The notes under the pieces: model-generated
Databases searched by the model: none
The model's input: only the letters and a program-made list of their open reading frames with translations
Told to the model about the DNA's origin: nothing
NCBI RefSeq assembly: GCF_003013695.1
Contig: NZ_CP027792.1
Span: 2,686,501-2,750,500 of the forward strand
Length of the DNA: 64,000 nucleotides
Source of the DNA: Pulveribacter suum
GTDB lineage: Bacteria; Pseudomonadota; Gammaproteobacteria; Burkholderiales; Burkholderiaceae_C
Reading direction: 5' to 3'
Part shown: positions 1 to 10,235 of the stretch, piece after piece
Layout of the letters: each line of letters begins with the position of its first letter
Position numbering within the stretch: position 1 is the first letter of the stretch
Position numbers and translations under genes: made by a program

Positions 1-862
1 AGGCCAGCGCTACAAGGCCACGTTCCTGGGCTCGGGCGCGCTGACCGGCCACTTCGACACCACCTGGCTGGAGCAGCAGGACGCCGACGGCATCACCATG
101 CGGCGCGCCATGGAGCACGCCGGCCTGTGCGTGGACGACATCGGCAAGCTCCGGCGCGACGCCGCCCGCTACCTGGGCTTCGTCGAGGTGCACATCGAGC
201 AGGGCCCGGTGCTGACCGAGCTGGACCTGCCCCTGGGCATCGTCACCAGCATCAACGGCAGCGCGCGCTACGTGTGCGAGATGATCGGCATGGCCAGCCA
301 CGCCGGCACCACGCCCATGGACCGCCGCCGCGACGCCGCCCTGGGCGTGGCGGAGCTGGCGCTGTACATGGAGCAGCGCGCCGGCCAGGACGCGGGCAGT
401 GTCGCCACCATGGGCATGCTGCAGGTGCCCGGCGGCTCCATCAACGTGGTGCCCGGGCGCTGCACCTTCAGCCTGGACCTGCGCGCGCCCACCGACGTGC
501 AGCGCGACGCGCTGGTGAACGACGTGATGGACCGGCTGCAAACCATCGCCCAGCGCCGCGGCCTGCAATACACGGCCGAGCTGACCATGCAGGCCGCCGC
601 CGCCCCCAGCGACCCCGCCTGGCAGCAGCGCTGGGAGGCCGCCGTGCAGGCCCTGGGCGTGCCGCTGTTTCGCCTGCCCAGCGGGGCCGGCCACGACGCC
701 ATGAAGCTGCACGAAATCATGCCCCAGGCCATGCTGTTCGTGCGTGGGCTCAACAGCGGCATCAGCCACAACCCGCTGGAGTCCACCACCAGCGACGACA
801 TGGAGCTGGCGGTGCAGGCCTTCTCCCAGCTGCTGGGCCAGCTCGCCGCCGAGATGGACTGA
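1..862 (+). CDS. Allantoate amidohydrolase / N-carbamoyl-L-amino-acid hydrolase family, 5'-truncated
   Basis: Zn-dependent amidohydrolase of the M20-related carbamoylase/allantoate deiminase family, which releases ammonia and CO2 from a ureido substrate. The reading frame is open from base 2, so the start lies outside the window and only about 286 residues are seen. Family landmarks: FLGSGALTGHFD near the new N-terminus, then EVHIEQGPVL, the dimerisation-domain segment with ASHAGTTPMDRRRDA, SGAGHDAM, and NSGISHNPLE near the C-terminus, which carries a conserved metal-ligand His. The M20 gene starts 39 bp downstream and an NCS2 purine permease follows, so allantoate (purine nitrogen) is a more likely substrate than a hydantoin-derived carbamoyl amino acid. 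The sequence alone does not separate the two. No frameshift is visible. Confidence 0.85.
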   Translation, partial: GQRYKATFLGSGALTGHFDTTWLEQQDADGITMRRAMEHAGLCVDDIGKLRRDAARYLGFVEVHIEQGPVLTELDLPLGIVTSINGSARYVCEMIGMASHAGTTPMDRRRDAALGVAELALYMEQRAGQDAGSVATMGMLQVPGGSINVVPGRCTFSLDLRAPTDVQRDALVNDVMDRLQTIAQRRGLQYTAELTMQAAAAPSDPAWQQRWEAAVQALGVPLFRLPSGAGHDAMKLHEIMPQAMLFVRGLNSGISHNPLESTTSDDMELAVQAFSQLLGQLAAEMD

Positions 863-901
863 ACCGTCCGCCCCGACACCCCTTTTTTCACGCGAAACGC
901 C

Positions 902-2170
902 ATGAACACCGACGCCCAAGCCACCTACGCCGCGCTGGATGCGTGGATCGACCAGCACTTTGACGAGCAGGTGCAGTTCCTGCAGCAGCTCGTGCGCGTG
1001 CCCACCGACACGCCGCCGGGCAACAACGCGCCGCACGCCGAACGCACGGCCGAGCTGCTCGCGCCCTTCGGCTTCGAGGCCGAGCGCCATGTCGTGCCCG
1101 AGGCTGAAGTGCGCGACTACGGCATGCAGTCCATCACCAACCTGATCGTGCGCCGCCCCTACGGCGATGGCGGCAAGACCATCGCCCTGAACGCCCACGG
1201 CGACGTGGTGCCGCCCGGCGAGGGCTGGACGCACGACCCCTACGGCGCCGAGGTTGCGGACGGCCGCATGTACGGCCGCGCCACCGCCGTGAGCAAGAGC
1301 GACTTCTCCACGTTCACCTACGCCGTGCGCGCGCTGGAGGCCGTCGCCCGGCCGGCCAAGGGCGCGGTGGAGCTGCACTTCACTTATGACGAGGAGTTCG
1401 GCGGACTGCTGGGCCCCGGCTGGTTGCTGGAGCAAGGCCTGACGAAGCCCGACCTGCTGATCGCCGCTGGCTTTTCCTACGAGGTGGTGACGGCGCACAA
1501 CGGCTGCCTGCAGATGGAAGTCACCGTGCACGGCAAGATGGCCCACGCGGCCGTGCCGTACACCGGCGTGGACGCGCTGCAGGCCGCGGTGGCCCTGATG
1601 AACGCGCTGTACGCCGAGAACGAGAAGTACCGCAGCGTGCGCTCGCAGGTGGCGGGCATCAACCACCCTTATCTGAACATCGGCCGAATCGAAGGCGGCA
1701 CCAACACCAACGTCATCCCCGGCAAGGTGGTGCTCAAGCTGGACCGCCGCATGATCCCCGAGGAAGACCCGGCCGAGGTGGAGGCCAGCATCCGCGCCGT
1801 GATTGCGCGCGCCGTGCAGCAGTTCAACGAAGGCCGTGGCTACCAGGGCGAGGACGCCGTGCGCGTGGACATCCGCCGCCTGCTGCTGGCCCGCGCCATG
1901 ACGCCCCTGGCCGGCAACGCGCCGTTGGTGGACGCCATCCAGAAGCACGGCGAGGCAATTTTTGGCGAAAAGCCCCCGGCCGTGGGCACGCCGCTGTACA
2001 CCGACGTACGCCTGTATGTGGAGCGCGGCATTCCCGGCGTGATCTACGGCGCCGGCCCGCGCACCGTGCTGGACAGCCACGCCAAGCGCGCCGACGAGCG
2101 CGTGGAGCTGGAAGACCTGCGCCGCGCCACCAAGGTGGTGGCGCGCAGCCTGGCGGACCTGCTGGCCTGA
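902..2170 (+). CDS. M20/ArgE-DapE family metallohydrolase with altered metal-ligand motif
   Basis: 422-residue protein of the M20 peptidase/deacylase fold. Visible landmarks are NAHGDVVPPGEGW (H99, D101), TYDEEFGG (D163, E164, E165) and the C-terminal SHAKRADERVE (H393), with a lid/dimerisation domain between (TVHGKMAHAAVP). Where M20 enzymes normally have GRGxxDxKG, with the metal-bridging Asp, this protein reads GRATAVSKSDF, so the bridging position looks like V130; D134 follows four residues later. It may belong to a subfamily with different metal chemistry. It sits 39 bp downstream of the amidohydrolase gene in the same direction, with a strong terminator just after it, so the two probably form the end of one transcript. 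The substrate is unknown; a ureido or acylamino acid linked to purine breakdown is a guess from context. Confidence 0.8.
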   Translation: MNTDAQATYAALDAWIDQHFDEQVQFLQQLVRVPTDTPPGNNAPHAERTAELLAPFGFEAERHVVPEAEVRDYGMQSITNLIVRRPYGDGGKTIALNAHGDVVPPGEGWTHDPYGAEVADGRMYGRATAVSKSDFSTFTYAVRALEAVARPAKGAVELHFTYDEEFGGLLGPGWLLEQGLTKPDLLIAAGFSYEVVTAHNGCLQMEVTVHGKMAHAAVPYTGVDALQAAVALMNALYAENEKYRSVRSQVAGINHPYLNIGRIEGGTNTNVIPGKVVLKLDRRMIPEEDPAEVEASIRAVIARAVQQFNEGRGYQGEDAVRVDIRRLLLARAMTPLAGNAPLVDAIQKHGEAIFGEKPPAVGTPLYTDVRLYVERGIPGVIYGAGPRTVLDSHAKRADERVELEDLRRATKVVARSLADLLA

Positions 2171-2192
2171 CGCCCGGAGCCCCCGACACGCC

Positions 2193-2215
2193 AACCCGGC
2201 CCCGGCCGGGTTTTT
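2193..2215 (+). terminator. Rho-independent terminator after the M20 gene
   Basis: Perfect 8-bp stem AACCCGGC (2193-2200) and GCCGGGTT (2205-2212) with loop CCCG, running into TTTTT. It lies 22 bp after the M20 stop codon. Confidence 0.85.
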
Positions 2216-2375
2216 CGTGCCCGGACGGGCGTCTGAATTTCATATCGCAAACTGGCCTGTTGCTGGGCAAAACCAGCACTTGGCCATTGCCTCAAAAGCC
2301 TCGTTTTCCGCGGGCAAACCCCTAGCAAACGGCGTTCGGCGCCCCGGTTTTCCCTGTTCCGCACAGCGGCTGGTT

Positions 2376-2394
2376 TGTATACACTTTTTGTATG
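2376..2394 (+). promoter_or_regulatory. Candidate operator upstream of the NCS2 permease
   Basis: An AT-rich patch in a GC-rich upstream region. It holds the perfect 8-bp palindrome TGTATACA (2376-2383) and a second TTTTGTAT half-site (2387-2394), about 70-85 bp before the permease start. The spacing and symmetry resemble a GntR- or TetR-type operator. The factor cannot be named from sequence. Confidence 0.35.
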
Positions 2395-2461
2395 GATCGC
2401 TGTGTGCAGTTGTGCCCGGCGTTCTCCGTACCGCCCCGGCGTGAGCAACCAAGGAAGACCC

Positions 2462-3949
2462 ATGTCCACGAACGTCCATCCCGTTGACGAACAACTACCC
2501 TGGGGCCGCGCGGCCACCCTGGGCCTGCAGCACGTTCTGGTGATGTACGCCGGCGCGGTGGCCGTGCCGCTGATCGTCGGGCGCGCGCTCAACCTGCCGC
2601 CCGACCAGGTGGCGCACCTGATCTCGGCCGACCTGTTCGTCTGCGGCCTGGTCACGCTGATCCAGGCCTGGGGCTGCACGCAGTGGTTCGGCATCAAGCT
2701 GCCGGTGATGATGGGCGTGACGTTCGCCGCCGTGGCGCCCATGGTGTCCATGGCCCAGACCACGGGCGGCCAGCTGGGCGCCGGGATGATCTTTGGCGCG
2801 GTGATAGGCGCGGGCGTGGTCTCCATACTGATAGCGCCCTTCATGAGCCGCATGCTGCGCTTTTTCCCGCCGGTGGTCACCGGCACCATCATTGCGGTGA
2901 TCGGCATCAGCCTGATGCGTGTGGGCATCAACTGGATCTTCGGCAACCCGGTCGGCCCCACGGCGCCCACGGTGCCCAACCCCGAGCATCTGAAATGGCT
3001 GGCCAGCGCGCAGTCCGCCGCCGGCGCCCCCGGCTCGGCCCTGCCGCCCCTGCCCAAGGGCTTTGCCGTGGTGCCCACCATCCCCAACCCCAAGTACGCC
3101 GACCTGACCGGCGTGGGCATCTCCGGCATCGTGCTGCTGACCATCTTGCTGGTGGCGCGCTTTGGCCGCGGCTTCGTCGCCAACATCTCGGTGCTGCTGG
3201 GCATCCTGGTGGGCGGCATCATCACGGCCGCCATGGGCCTGATGAACTTCCAGAAGGTGGGCCAGGCGCGCTGGTTCGACGTCGTGCTGCCCTTTCAGAT
3301 CGCCACGCCCGTGTTCGACCCGATGCTGATCCTGACCATGACGCTGGTGATGATCGTGGTGATGATCGAGTCGGTGGGCATGTTCCTGGCGCTGGGCGAC
3401 ATGACCGGCAAGGAAGTCACCACCGAAGACCTCAAGCGCGGCCTGCGCACGGACGGCCTGGGCACGCTGATCGGCGGCATCTTCAACACCTTCCCCTACA
3501 CCAGCTTCTCGCAAAACGTGGGCCTGGTGGCCGTCACCGGCGTCAAGAGCCGCTGGGTCTGCGTGGCGGGCGGCTTCGTGCTGATCGTGCTGGGGGTGCT
3601 GCCCAAGATGGCGGCGCTGATCGAATCGCTGCCCACCGTGGTGCTGGGCGGCGCCGGCCTGGTCATGTTCGGCATGGTGGCGGCCACGGGCATCCGCATC
3701 CTGTCCAACGTGGACTTTCAGAACAACCGCAACAACGCCATGATCGTGGCCGTCTCCATCGGCGTGGGCATGATCCCGCTGGTGGCGCCCAACTTCCGCC
3801 AGTGGATGCCGCATGCCATCCACCCGCTGATCGAATCCGGTATCCTGCTGTCTTCGATTGCCGCCGTGGCCCTGAACGTCTTCTTCAACGGCGCCAGCCG
3901 CGACACCAGCGCAGCCGTGCGGGCCGCCCGGCAGGCAGACGCCCACTGA
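2462..3949 (+). CDS. NCS2 family purine permease (xanthine/urate type)
   Basis: 495-residue polytopic inner-membrane protein of the nucleobase:cation symporter-2 (NAT) family. The ATG at 2462 is chosen because AAGGAAG precedes it at good spacing and the protein then begins just before the first membrane segment; the frame is open further upstream without family similarity. The NAT signature is QNVGLVAVTG at residues 351-360, followed by KSR; this variant is the one I associate with xanthine/urate carriers rather than uracil carriers, though this is recalled, not computed. An extended loop rich in Pro and Asn (about residues 165-210) is typical of this branch. Its own upstream region and terminators on both sides make it a single-gene unit. 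Confidence 0.88.
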   Translation: MSTNVHPVDEQLPWGRAATLGLQHVLVMYAGAVAVPLIVGRALNLPPDQVAHLISADLFVCGLVTLIQAWGCTQWFGIKLPVMMGVTFAAVAPMVSMAQTTGGQLGAGMIFGAVIGAGVVSILIAPFMSRMLRFFPPVVTGTIIAVIGISLMRVGINWIFGNPVGPTAPTVPNPEHLKWLASAQSAAGAPGSALPPLPKGFAVVPTIPNPKYADLTGVGISGIVLLTILLVARFGRGFVANISVLLGILVGGIITAAMGLMNFQKVGQARWFDVVLPFQIATPVFDPMLILTMTLVMIVVMIESVGMFLALGDMTGKEVTTEDLKRGLRTDGLGTLIGGIFNTFPYTSFSQNVGLVAVTGVKSRWVCVAGGFVLIVLGVLPKMAALIESLPTVVLGGAGLVMFGMVAATGIRILSNVDFQNNRNNAMIVAVSIGVGMIPLVAPNFRQWMPHAIHPLIESGILLSSIAAVALNVFFNGASRDTSAAVRAARQADAH

Positions 3950-4010
3950 CACCCGGGCGTTCGCCCCCTGATCGATGCCCTCCACCCGAAGGCAGTCCTC
4001 CGCACACGAC

Positions 4011-4046
4011 GCCCCGTCGGCCGCATGGCTGGCGGGGCTTTTTTGG
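4011..4046 (+). terminator. Rho-independent terminator after the permease
   Basis: Stem GCCCCGTC (4011-4018) against GGCGGGGC (4031-4038), one G-T wobble, followed by six T. It lies about 60 bp after the permease stop and before maeB. Confidence 0.8.
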
Positions 4047-4129
4047 CCCTGCTGAAAGTGCCTGCCGCTGTCAGCATGCAGTAAGCTCGTTTCGAACGTT
4101 TTTCGAGTGCTCAACGCTCCGTTTCTGCC

Positions 4130-6439
<2,310 letters not shown>

Positions 6440-6466
6440 AAGCCCGACGCGCCGGCATCCACCAGC

Positions 6467-6496
6467 AAAAGCCGCTCCTGGGAGCGGCTTTTTTTT
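6467..6496 (+). terminator. Terminator downstream of maeB
   Basis: Perfect 12-bp stem AAAAGCCGCTCC (6467-6478) with GGAGCGGCTTTT (6481-6492), followed by T. The A-run on the other side makes it usable from both directions, so it may also stop the converging MFS transcript. Confidence 0.88.
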
Positions 6497-6670
6497 GTTG
6501 GCGGCCCTATTGAGCGGCAAGCGCACCAAAACGGGATTTTGCGGAACGAGGCAGGGCTCACTGGCATATCCGCGCCACTTGTCAGTGCCTGATAAAGCGA
6601 GCTGGGAGCCGCCTCATGGGCTCCCTTGGTGCATCAGCTCAATGACACCTTTCGTTCGTACGGAGGCCGA

Positions 6671-7876
6671 TCAATCCAGCGTGCGCCGCTGCAGCACCAG
6701 CGACACCCCGAACACCGCCAGCCCGCCCAGCGCCAGCGCAGCGCCCACCCAGCCGGTGGCCGCCCAGCCCCAGCCCAGGGCGATGGCCAGGCCACCCAGC
6801 CAGGCGCCCAGCGCGTTGGCCGCATTGAAGGCCGAGTGGTTCAGCGCCGCGGCCAACGACTGCCCCTCGCCCGCCACGTCCATCAGCCGCACCTGCAGCG
6901 CCGGGCCCAGGGCGCCAAGGGTGCCGACCAGGAAGGTGCTGGCCAGCGCCAGCGGCAGCACCGGCGCCGTGAGCGCGAACAGCGCCAGCACCGCGGCGCC
7001 CCACAGCAAGATGCCGGCAATGGTGCCCATCAGGTGGCGGTCCATGAAGCGCGGCCCCAGCCCGTTGCCCGCCACCATGCCCAGGCCCAGCAGCGCCAGC
7101 GCAAACGGCAGCGCCGGCGGCGGCAGCTGTGCCAGCTGCAGCAGCGTGGGCTTGATGTAGCTGAAGACGGAAAACAGCCCGCCAAAGCCCACCGCACCCA
7201 CGCCCAGCGTCAGCCAGACCTGGGCCCTGGCCAGCGCGCGCAGCTCGCCGCGGGCGCTGGCCTGGGCGGGCGCCGGGGTGCGTGGCACCCAGCGGTGCAC
7301 CAGCGCCACGGCCAGCAGGCCGATGGCGCCCACCAGCGCAAAGGCCGCGCGCCAGCCCAGGCCCTCGCCCATCCAGGCGGCCAGCGGCACGCCCACCACC
7401 ACGGCCACCGTCAGCCCCAGCATGATGTGCCCCACCGCCGCTGCGCGCCGCCCGGCCGGCGCCAGCCCGGCGGCCACCAGGGCGGCCACGCCGAAGTAGG
7501 TGCCGTGCGGCAGCCCGGCGGCAAAGCGCAGCAGGCTCAGGCTGACATAGCCCGGCGCCAGCGCGCTGGCGAAGTTGCCCAGCGCGAAGCAGGCCATCAG
7601 CGCCATCAGCAGCGCGCGCCGCTCCAGGCGCGCACCCAGCACCGCCAACACCGGCGCGCCCACCACCACGCCGAGGGCATACGCACTGATGACGTGGCCG
7701 GCCTGCGGGATGGACACGCCCAGGTCGGCCGCCACCTCGGGCAGCAGGCCCATGATGGCGAATTCGCCCGTGCCGATGCCGAAGCCGCCCACGCCCAGTG
7801 CCAGCACGGCAGGGCCGTAGGCGCTGCGTTCGGGGGCGGACGGGCGGTCAGGGGCGTGCGGCGGGTGGGTGGACAT
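6671..7876 (-). CDS. MFS transporter, AraJ/DHA1-like exporter
   Basis: 401-residue major facilitator protein with twelve predicted membrane segments. The first helix region reads GGFGIGTGEFAIMGLLPEVA, typical of AraJ/YdhP-like drug or sugar exporters, followed by GARLERRALLM at the loop 2-3 position where MFS proteins carry their conserved motif. The ATG at 7876 fits the family N-terminus. It stands alone on the minus strand, convergent with maeB, with 144 bp separating it from the FUSC gene. The substrate cannot be assigned. Confidence 0.85.
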   Translation of the reverse strand: MSTHPPHAPDRPSAPERSAYGPAVLALGVGGFGIGTGEFAIMGLLPEVAADLGVSIPQAGHVISAYALGVVVGAPVLAVLGARLERRALLMALMACFALGNFASALAPGYVSLSLLRFAAGLPHGTYFGVAALVAAGLAPAGRRAAAVGHIMLGLTVAVVVGVPLAAWMGEGLGWRAAFALVGAIGLLAVALVHRWVPRTPAPAQASARGELRALARAQVWLTLGVGAVGFGGLFSVFSYIKPTLLQLAQLPPPALPFALALLGLGMVAGNGLGPRFMDRHLMGTIAGILLWGAAVLALFALTAPVLPLALASTFLVGTLGALGPALQVRLMDVAGEGQSLAAALNHSAFNAANALGAWLGGLAIALGWGWAATGWVGAALALGGLAVFGVSLVLQRRTLD

Positions 7877-7966
7877 GGCGAGCAGTCAGGGTAAACCCGC
7901 GTATTGTCCTGCAAAAATGAGAGCTGCCCACGCTGGAATCATGCGGCTTTGCAAGCAAATAAGCTG

Positions 7967-8015
7967 TCAAACCCAGGCGGATCAAGCGCCAGCAGCTCCT
8001 CTTTTAATAGCATCC
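7967..8015 (+). repeat. Degenerate copy of the dispersed AAGCGCCAGCAGCTATC repeat
   Basis: Contains ATCAAGCGCCAGCAGCTC followed by an AT-rich segment ending TTTTAATAGCATCC. It matches the core and 3' end of the repeat family, but the 5' half is eroded. It lies between the MFS gene start and the FUSC gene stop. Confidence 0.6.
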
Positions 8016-8020
8016 ATGGA

Positions 8021-10228
8021 TCAGCCGGCGCGGCCGGCGGGCGCGGGTGCCACTTCCACCAGGCGGGCGGCGGCGGCGCGCAGCGGCTGCATCTGGCGGC
8101 AGACCTGGGCCAGCTGCAGGTGCAGCAGTGCAGGCTCGTCATCCGCGGCGGGCGGGCGCTCCAGCGTCTGCGCCCAGGCGTCGGTGTCGCCCTGGACCGC
8201 CGCGGGCGGCAAATGCGCGCGCAGCGCCTGGGCCAGCGCGTCGATCTGCCCGGCCAGGCCGCCGGCGATGCGGGCGGCCTCGCCGCCTGGCGGCGCGCCG
8301 CCTGCAGGCACCAGCTGCAGGTCGCGGTGTGCGCCCAGCGCCGACAGGTGGCCCAGCAGCGTGTGCGTGCTCACCAGCAGGTCCAGCCCGGCGCGCGCAT
8401 GGCGGCGCACCCAGGGCGGCTCGCGCAGCATGTGCGACAGCGTGGCCGACAGCGCCGCATCGGCGTTGTGCGCGCGCCGGCGCGCCACGCGATAGGCCAG
8501 GTCGTCGGCACGGCCGCTGGCGTATTGCTGGGTGATCTGGCGCAGGTATTCGGCGCAGGCGGCCAGCGCGTCGGCGGCGGCCGCGCCCAGGCGCCGGCCC
8601 TGCCAGTCGGGCAGCACCAGCAGCAGCGCCGCGGCGGCGATGGCGGCGCCCACCACGGTGTCCAGCAGGCGCGGCACGATCAGCGCGTAGCCCGCGCCCG
8701 TGCCGTGGTTGAACAGCATCAGCACCATCAGCGTGACGGCGGCCGTGGCCGTGACGTAGCGCTGCGTGCGCGTGAGAAAGAACACCACGCCCCCGCCCAC
8801 CGCCAGCAGCGCCTGCACGGTCAGCTGCGGAAACAGCCGCATCAGCGCCCAGCCCAGCACCAGCCCCAGCACCGTGCCGCCGACGCGCTGCGCCAGCCGC
8901 GAGACCGTGGCGCCGTAGGTGGGCTGGCAGACGATGAGCGTGGTCATCATGATCCAGTAGCCGTGCGCCGGGTCGGCCAGCTGCATGGCGAGCCAGGCCG
9001 CGCCCAGCGCCAGCGACAGCCGCACGGCGTGGCGAAACAGCGCCGAGCGCACGTGCAGCTGCGAGCGCACGCGGCCAAAGGCCTCGGCCAGCGAATGCGG
9101 CGCCTGGTCGGCCAGCGCCAGGTCGCCGCGCAGCGGGCTGACCAGCGGCTCGGTGGCAGCCGCCAGCTGCGCGCCCAGGCGGTCCAGGTTGCGCGCCACG
9201 GCGCGCAGCGAGCGCAGCGGCCGCTGCCAGTCGCTTTGCTGCTGGCGGCGCAGCCAGGCCAGCGAATCGTGCAGGTCGGCCAGCGCCTGGCCATGCCCGG
9301 CCTGTACCGCCGGCGGGCGGTTCGCGCGCAGCGCCTGCCCCAGCTGGATGCAGGCCGCGCCCTGCAGCAGCAGCACGCGCTGGCAGCGGTACAGCACGTC
9401 GCTGTGAAACAGCACCTCCGTCCATTCGCCGTAGGCGTAGTGCGAGGCGCTGGCGCGCTCGTGAATGTCCTGGGCGATGAAGTACAGCCGCAGCAGCTCG
9501 GCCAGAGCGCCCTGCGGCGCCTGGCCAGGGCGGGTGCGCGCCAGGATGCTTTCCTTGGCGCTGTTGAGCGCGGCCACCACGCGCGCGTTGACCTGGGCCA
9601 GCGCCAGGCGGCGGGCATGCATGTCCACGCCCCGCACGGGCTCGAACACGCTGGCCTTCAGGCGCAGGTAGGCACCCAGCTGCGCGTACAGCCCGGCCAG
9701 CGCGTGGCGCACGGGCAGCAGCGGCGCGGCCGCGCTCCACAGCACCGACAGCAGGCCGTACCAGGCCGCGCCGGCCAGCAGTAGCGCCGCCACGGTGGTG
9801 GCGGGCAGGCCGCCCTGCGGGCTGCCGGTCTCGCTGATGGCGGCGTACAGCGCCATGATGATGGTGGCCGCGGCAATGGCCCGGTAGCGCCCGCCCACGG
9901 CGCCCAGCAGCGTGAAGACGAAGCCGCAGGCCAGCAGCGCCGCCAGCGTGGCCAGCGGATGCGCGACCAGCCCGGTGATGCCAAAGCCCACGGCGCCAAA
10001 GCACGCCAGCATGACGGCCAGGGCCTTCAGGCGCCCGCGCCAGCTGTCGTCCACCTCGGACAGGGCGCTGGCCAGCGCGCCCAGCAGCAGCGGCACCATC
10101 AGGTCGCCGCGCCCGCTGGCCATGCCCAGCGCCATGACGCCGGCCAGCGCCAGCGTCAGCCGGGCGGCGTAGGCCCAGGCGATCTCGGCGCCCAGGCGCT
10201 GCAGCCACTGCGCGGTGAAGGCCTCCAC
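8021..10228 (-). CDS. FUSC/YccS-YhfK family membrane protein
   Basis: 735-residue integral membrane protein. An N-terminal block of membrane helices (about residues 18-150), a large soluble middle, and a second helical block (about 390-520, with RTQRYVTATAAVTLMVLMLF) followed by a cytoplasmic tail give the YccS/YhfK two-module layout. Relatives are linked to aromatic carboxylic acid efflux (AaeB-like) or are uncharacterised. The start lies only 7 bp after the ppc stop, so it is probably cotranscribed with ppc, an odd metabolic pairing. A specific substrate cannot be assigned. Confidence 0.85.
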   Translation of the reverse strand: MEAFTAQWLQRLGAEIAWAYAARLTLALAGVMALGMASGRGDLMVPLLLGALASALSEVDDSWRGRLKALAVMLACFGAVGFGITGLVAHPLATLAALLACGFVFTLLGAVGGRYRAIAAATIIMALYAAISETGSPQGGLPATTVAALLLAGAAWYGLLSVLWSAAAPLLPVRHALAGLYAQLGAYLRLKASVFEPVRGVDMHARRLALAQVNARVVAALNSAKESILARTRPGQAPQGALAELLRLYFIAQDIHERASASHYAYGEWTEVLFHSDVLYRCQRVLLLQGAACIQLGQALRANRPPAVQAGHGQALADLHDSLAWLRRQQQSDWQRPLRSLRAVARNLDRLGAQLAAATEPLVSPLRGDLALADQAPHSLAEAFGRVRSQLHVRSALFRHAVRLSLALGAAWLAMQLADPAHGYWIMMTTLIVCQPTYGATVSRLAQRVGGTVLGLVLGWALMRLFPQLTVQALLAVGGGVVFFLTRTQRYVTATAAVTLMVLMLFNHGTGAGYALIVPRLLDTVVGAAIAAAALLLVLPDWQGRRLGAAAADALAACAEYLRQITQQYASGRADDLAYRVARRRAHNADAALSATLSHMLREPPWVRRHARAGLDLLVSTHTLLGHLSALGAHRDLQLVPAGGAPPGGEAARIAGGLAGQIDALAQALRAHLPPAAVQGDTDAWAQTLERPPAADDEPALLHLQLAQVCRQMQPLRAAAARLVEVAPAPAGRAG

Positions 10229-10235
10229 GGCGGCC

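Noticed and set aside
6604-6625. Hairpin GGGAGCC/GGCTCCC between maeB and the MFS gene
   Set aside because: Stem is good but there is no T-run on either strand; the maeB terminator lies upstream.
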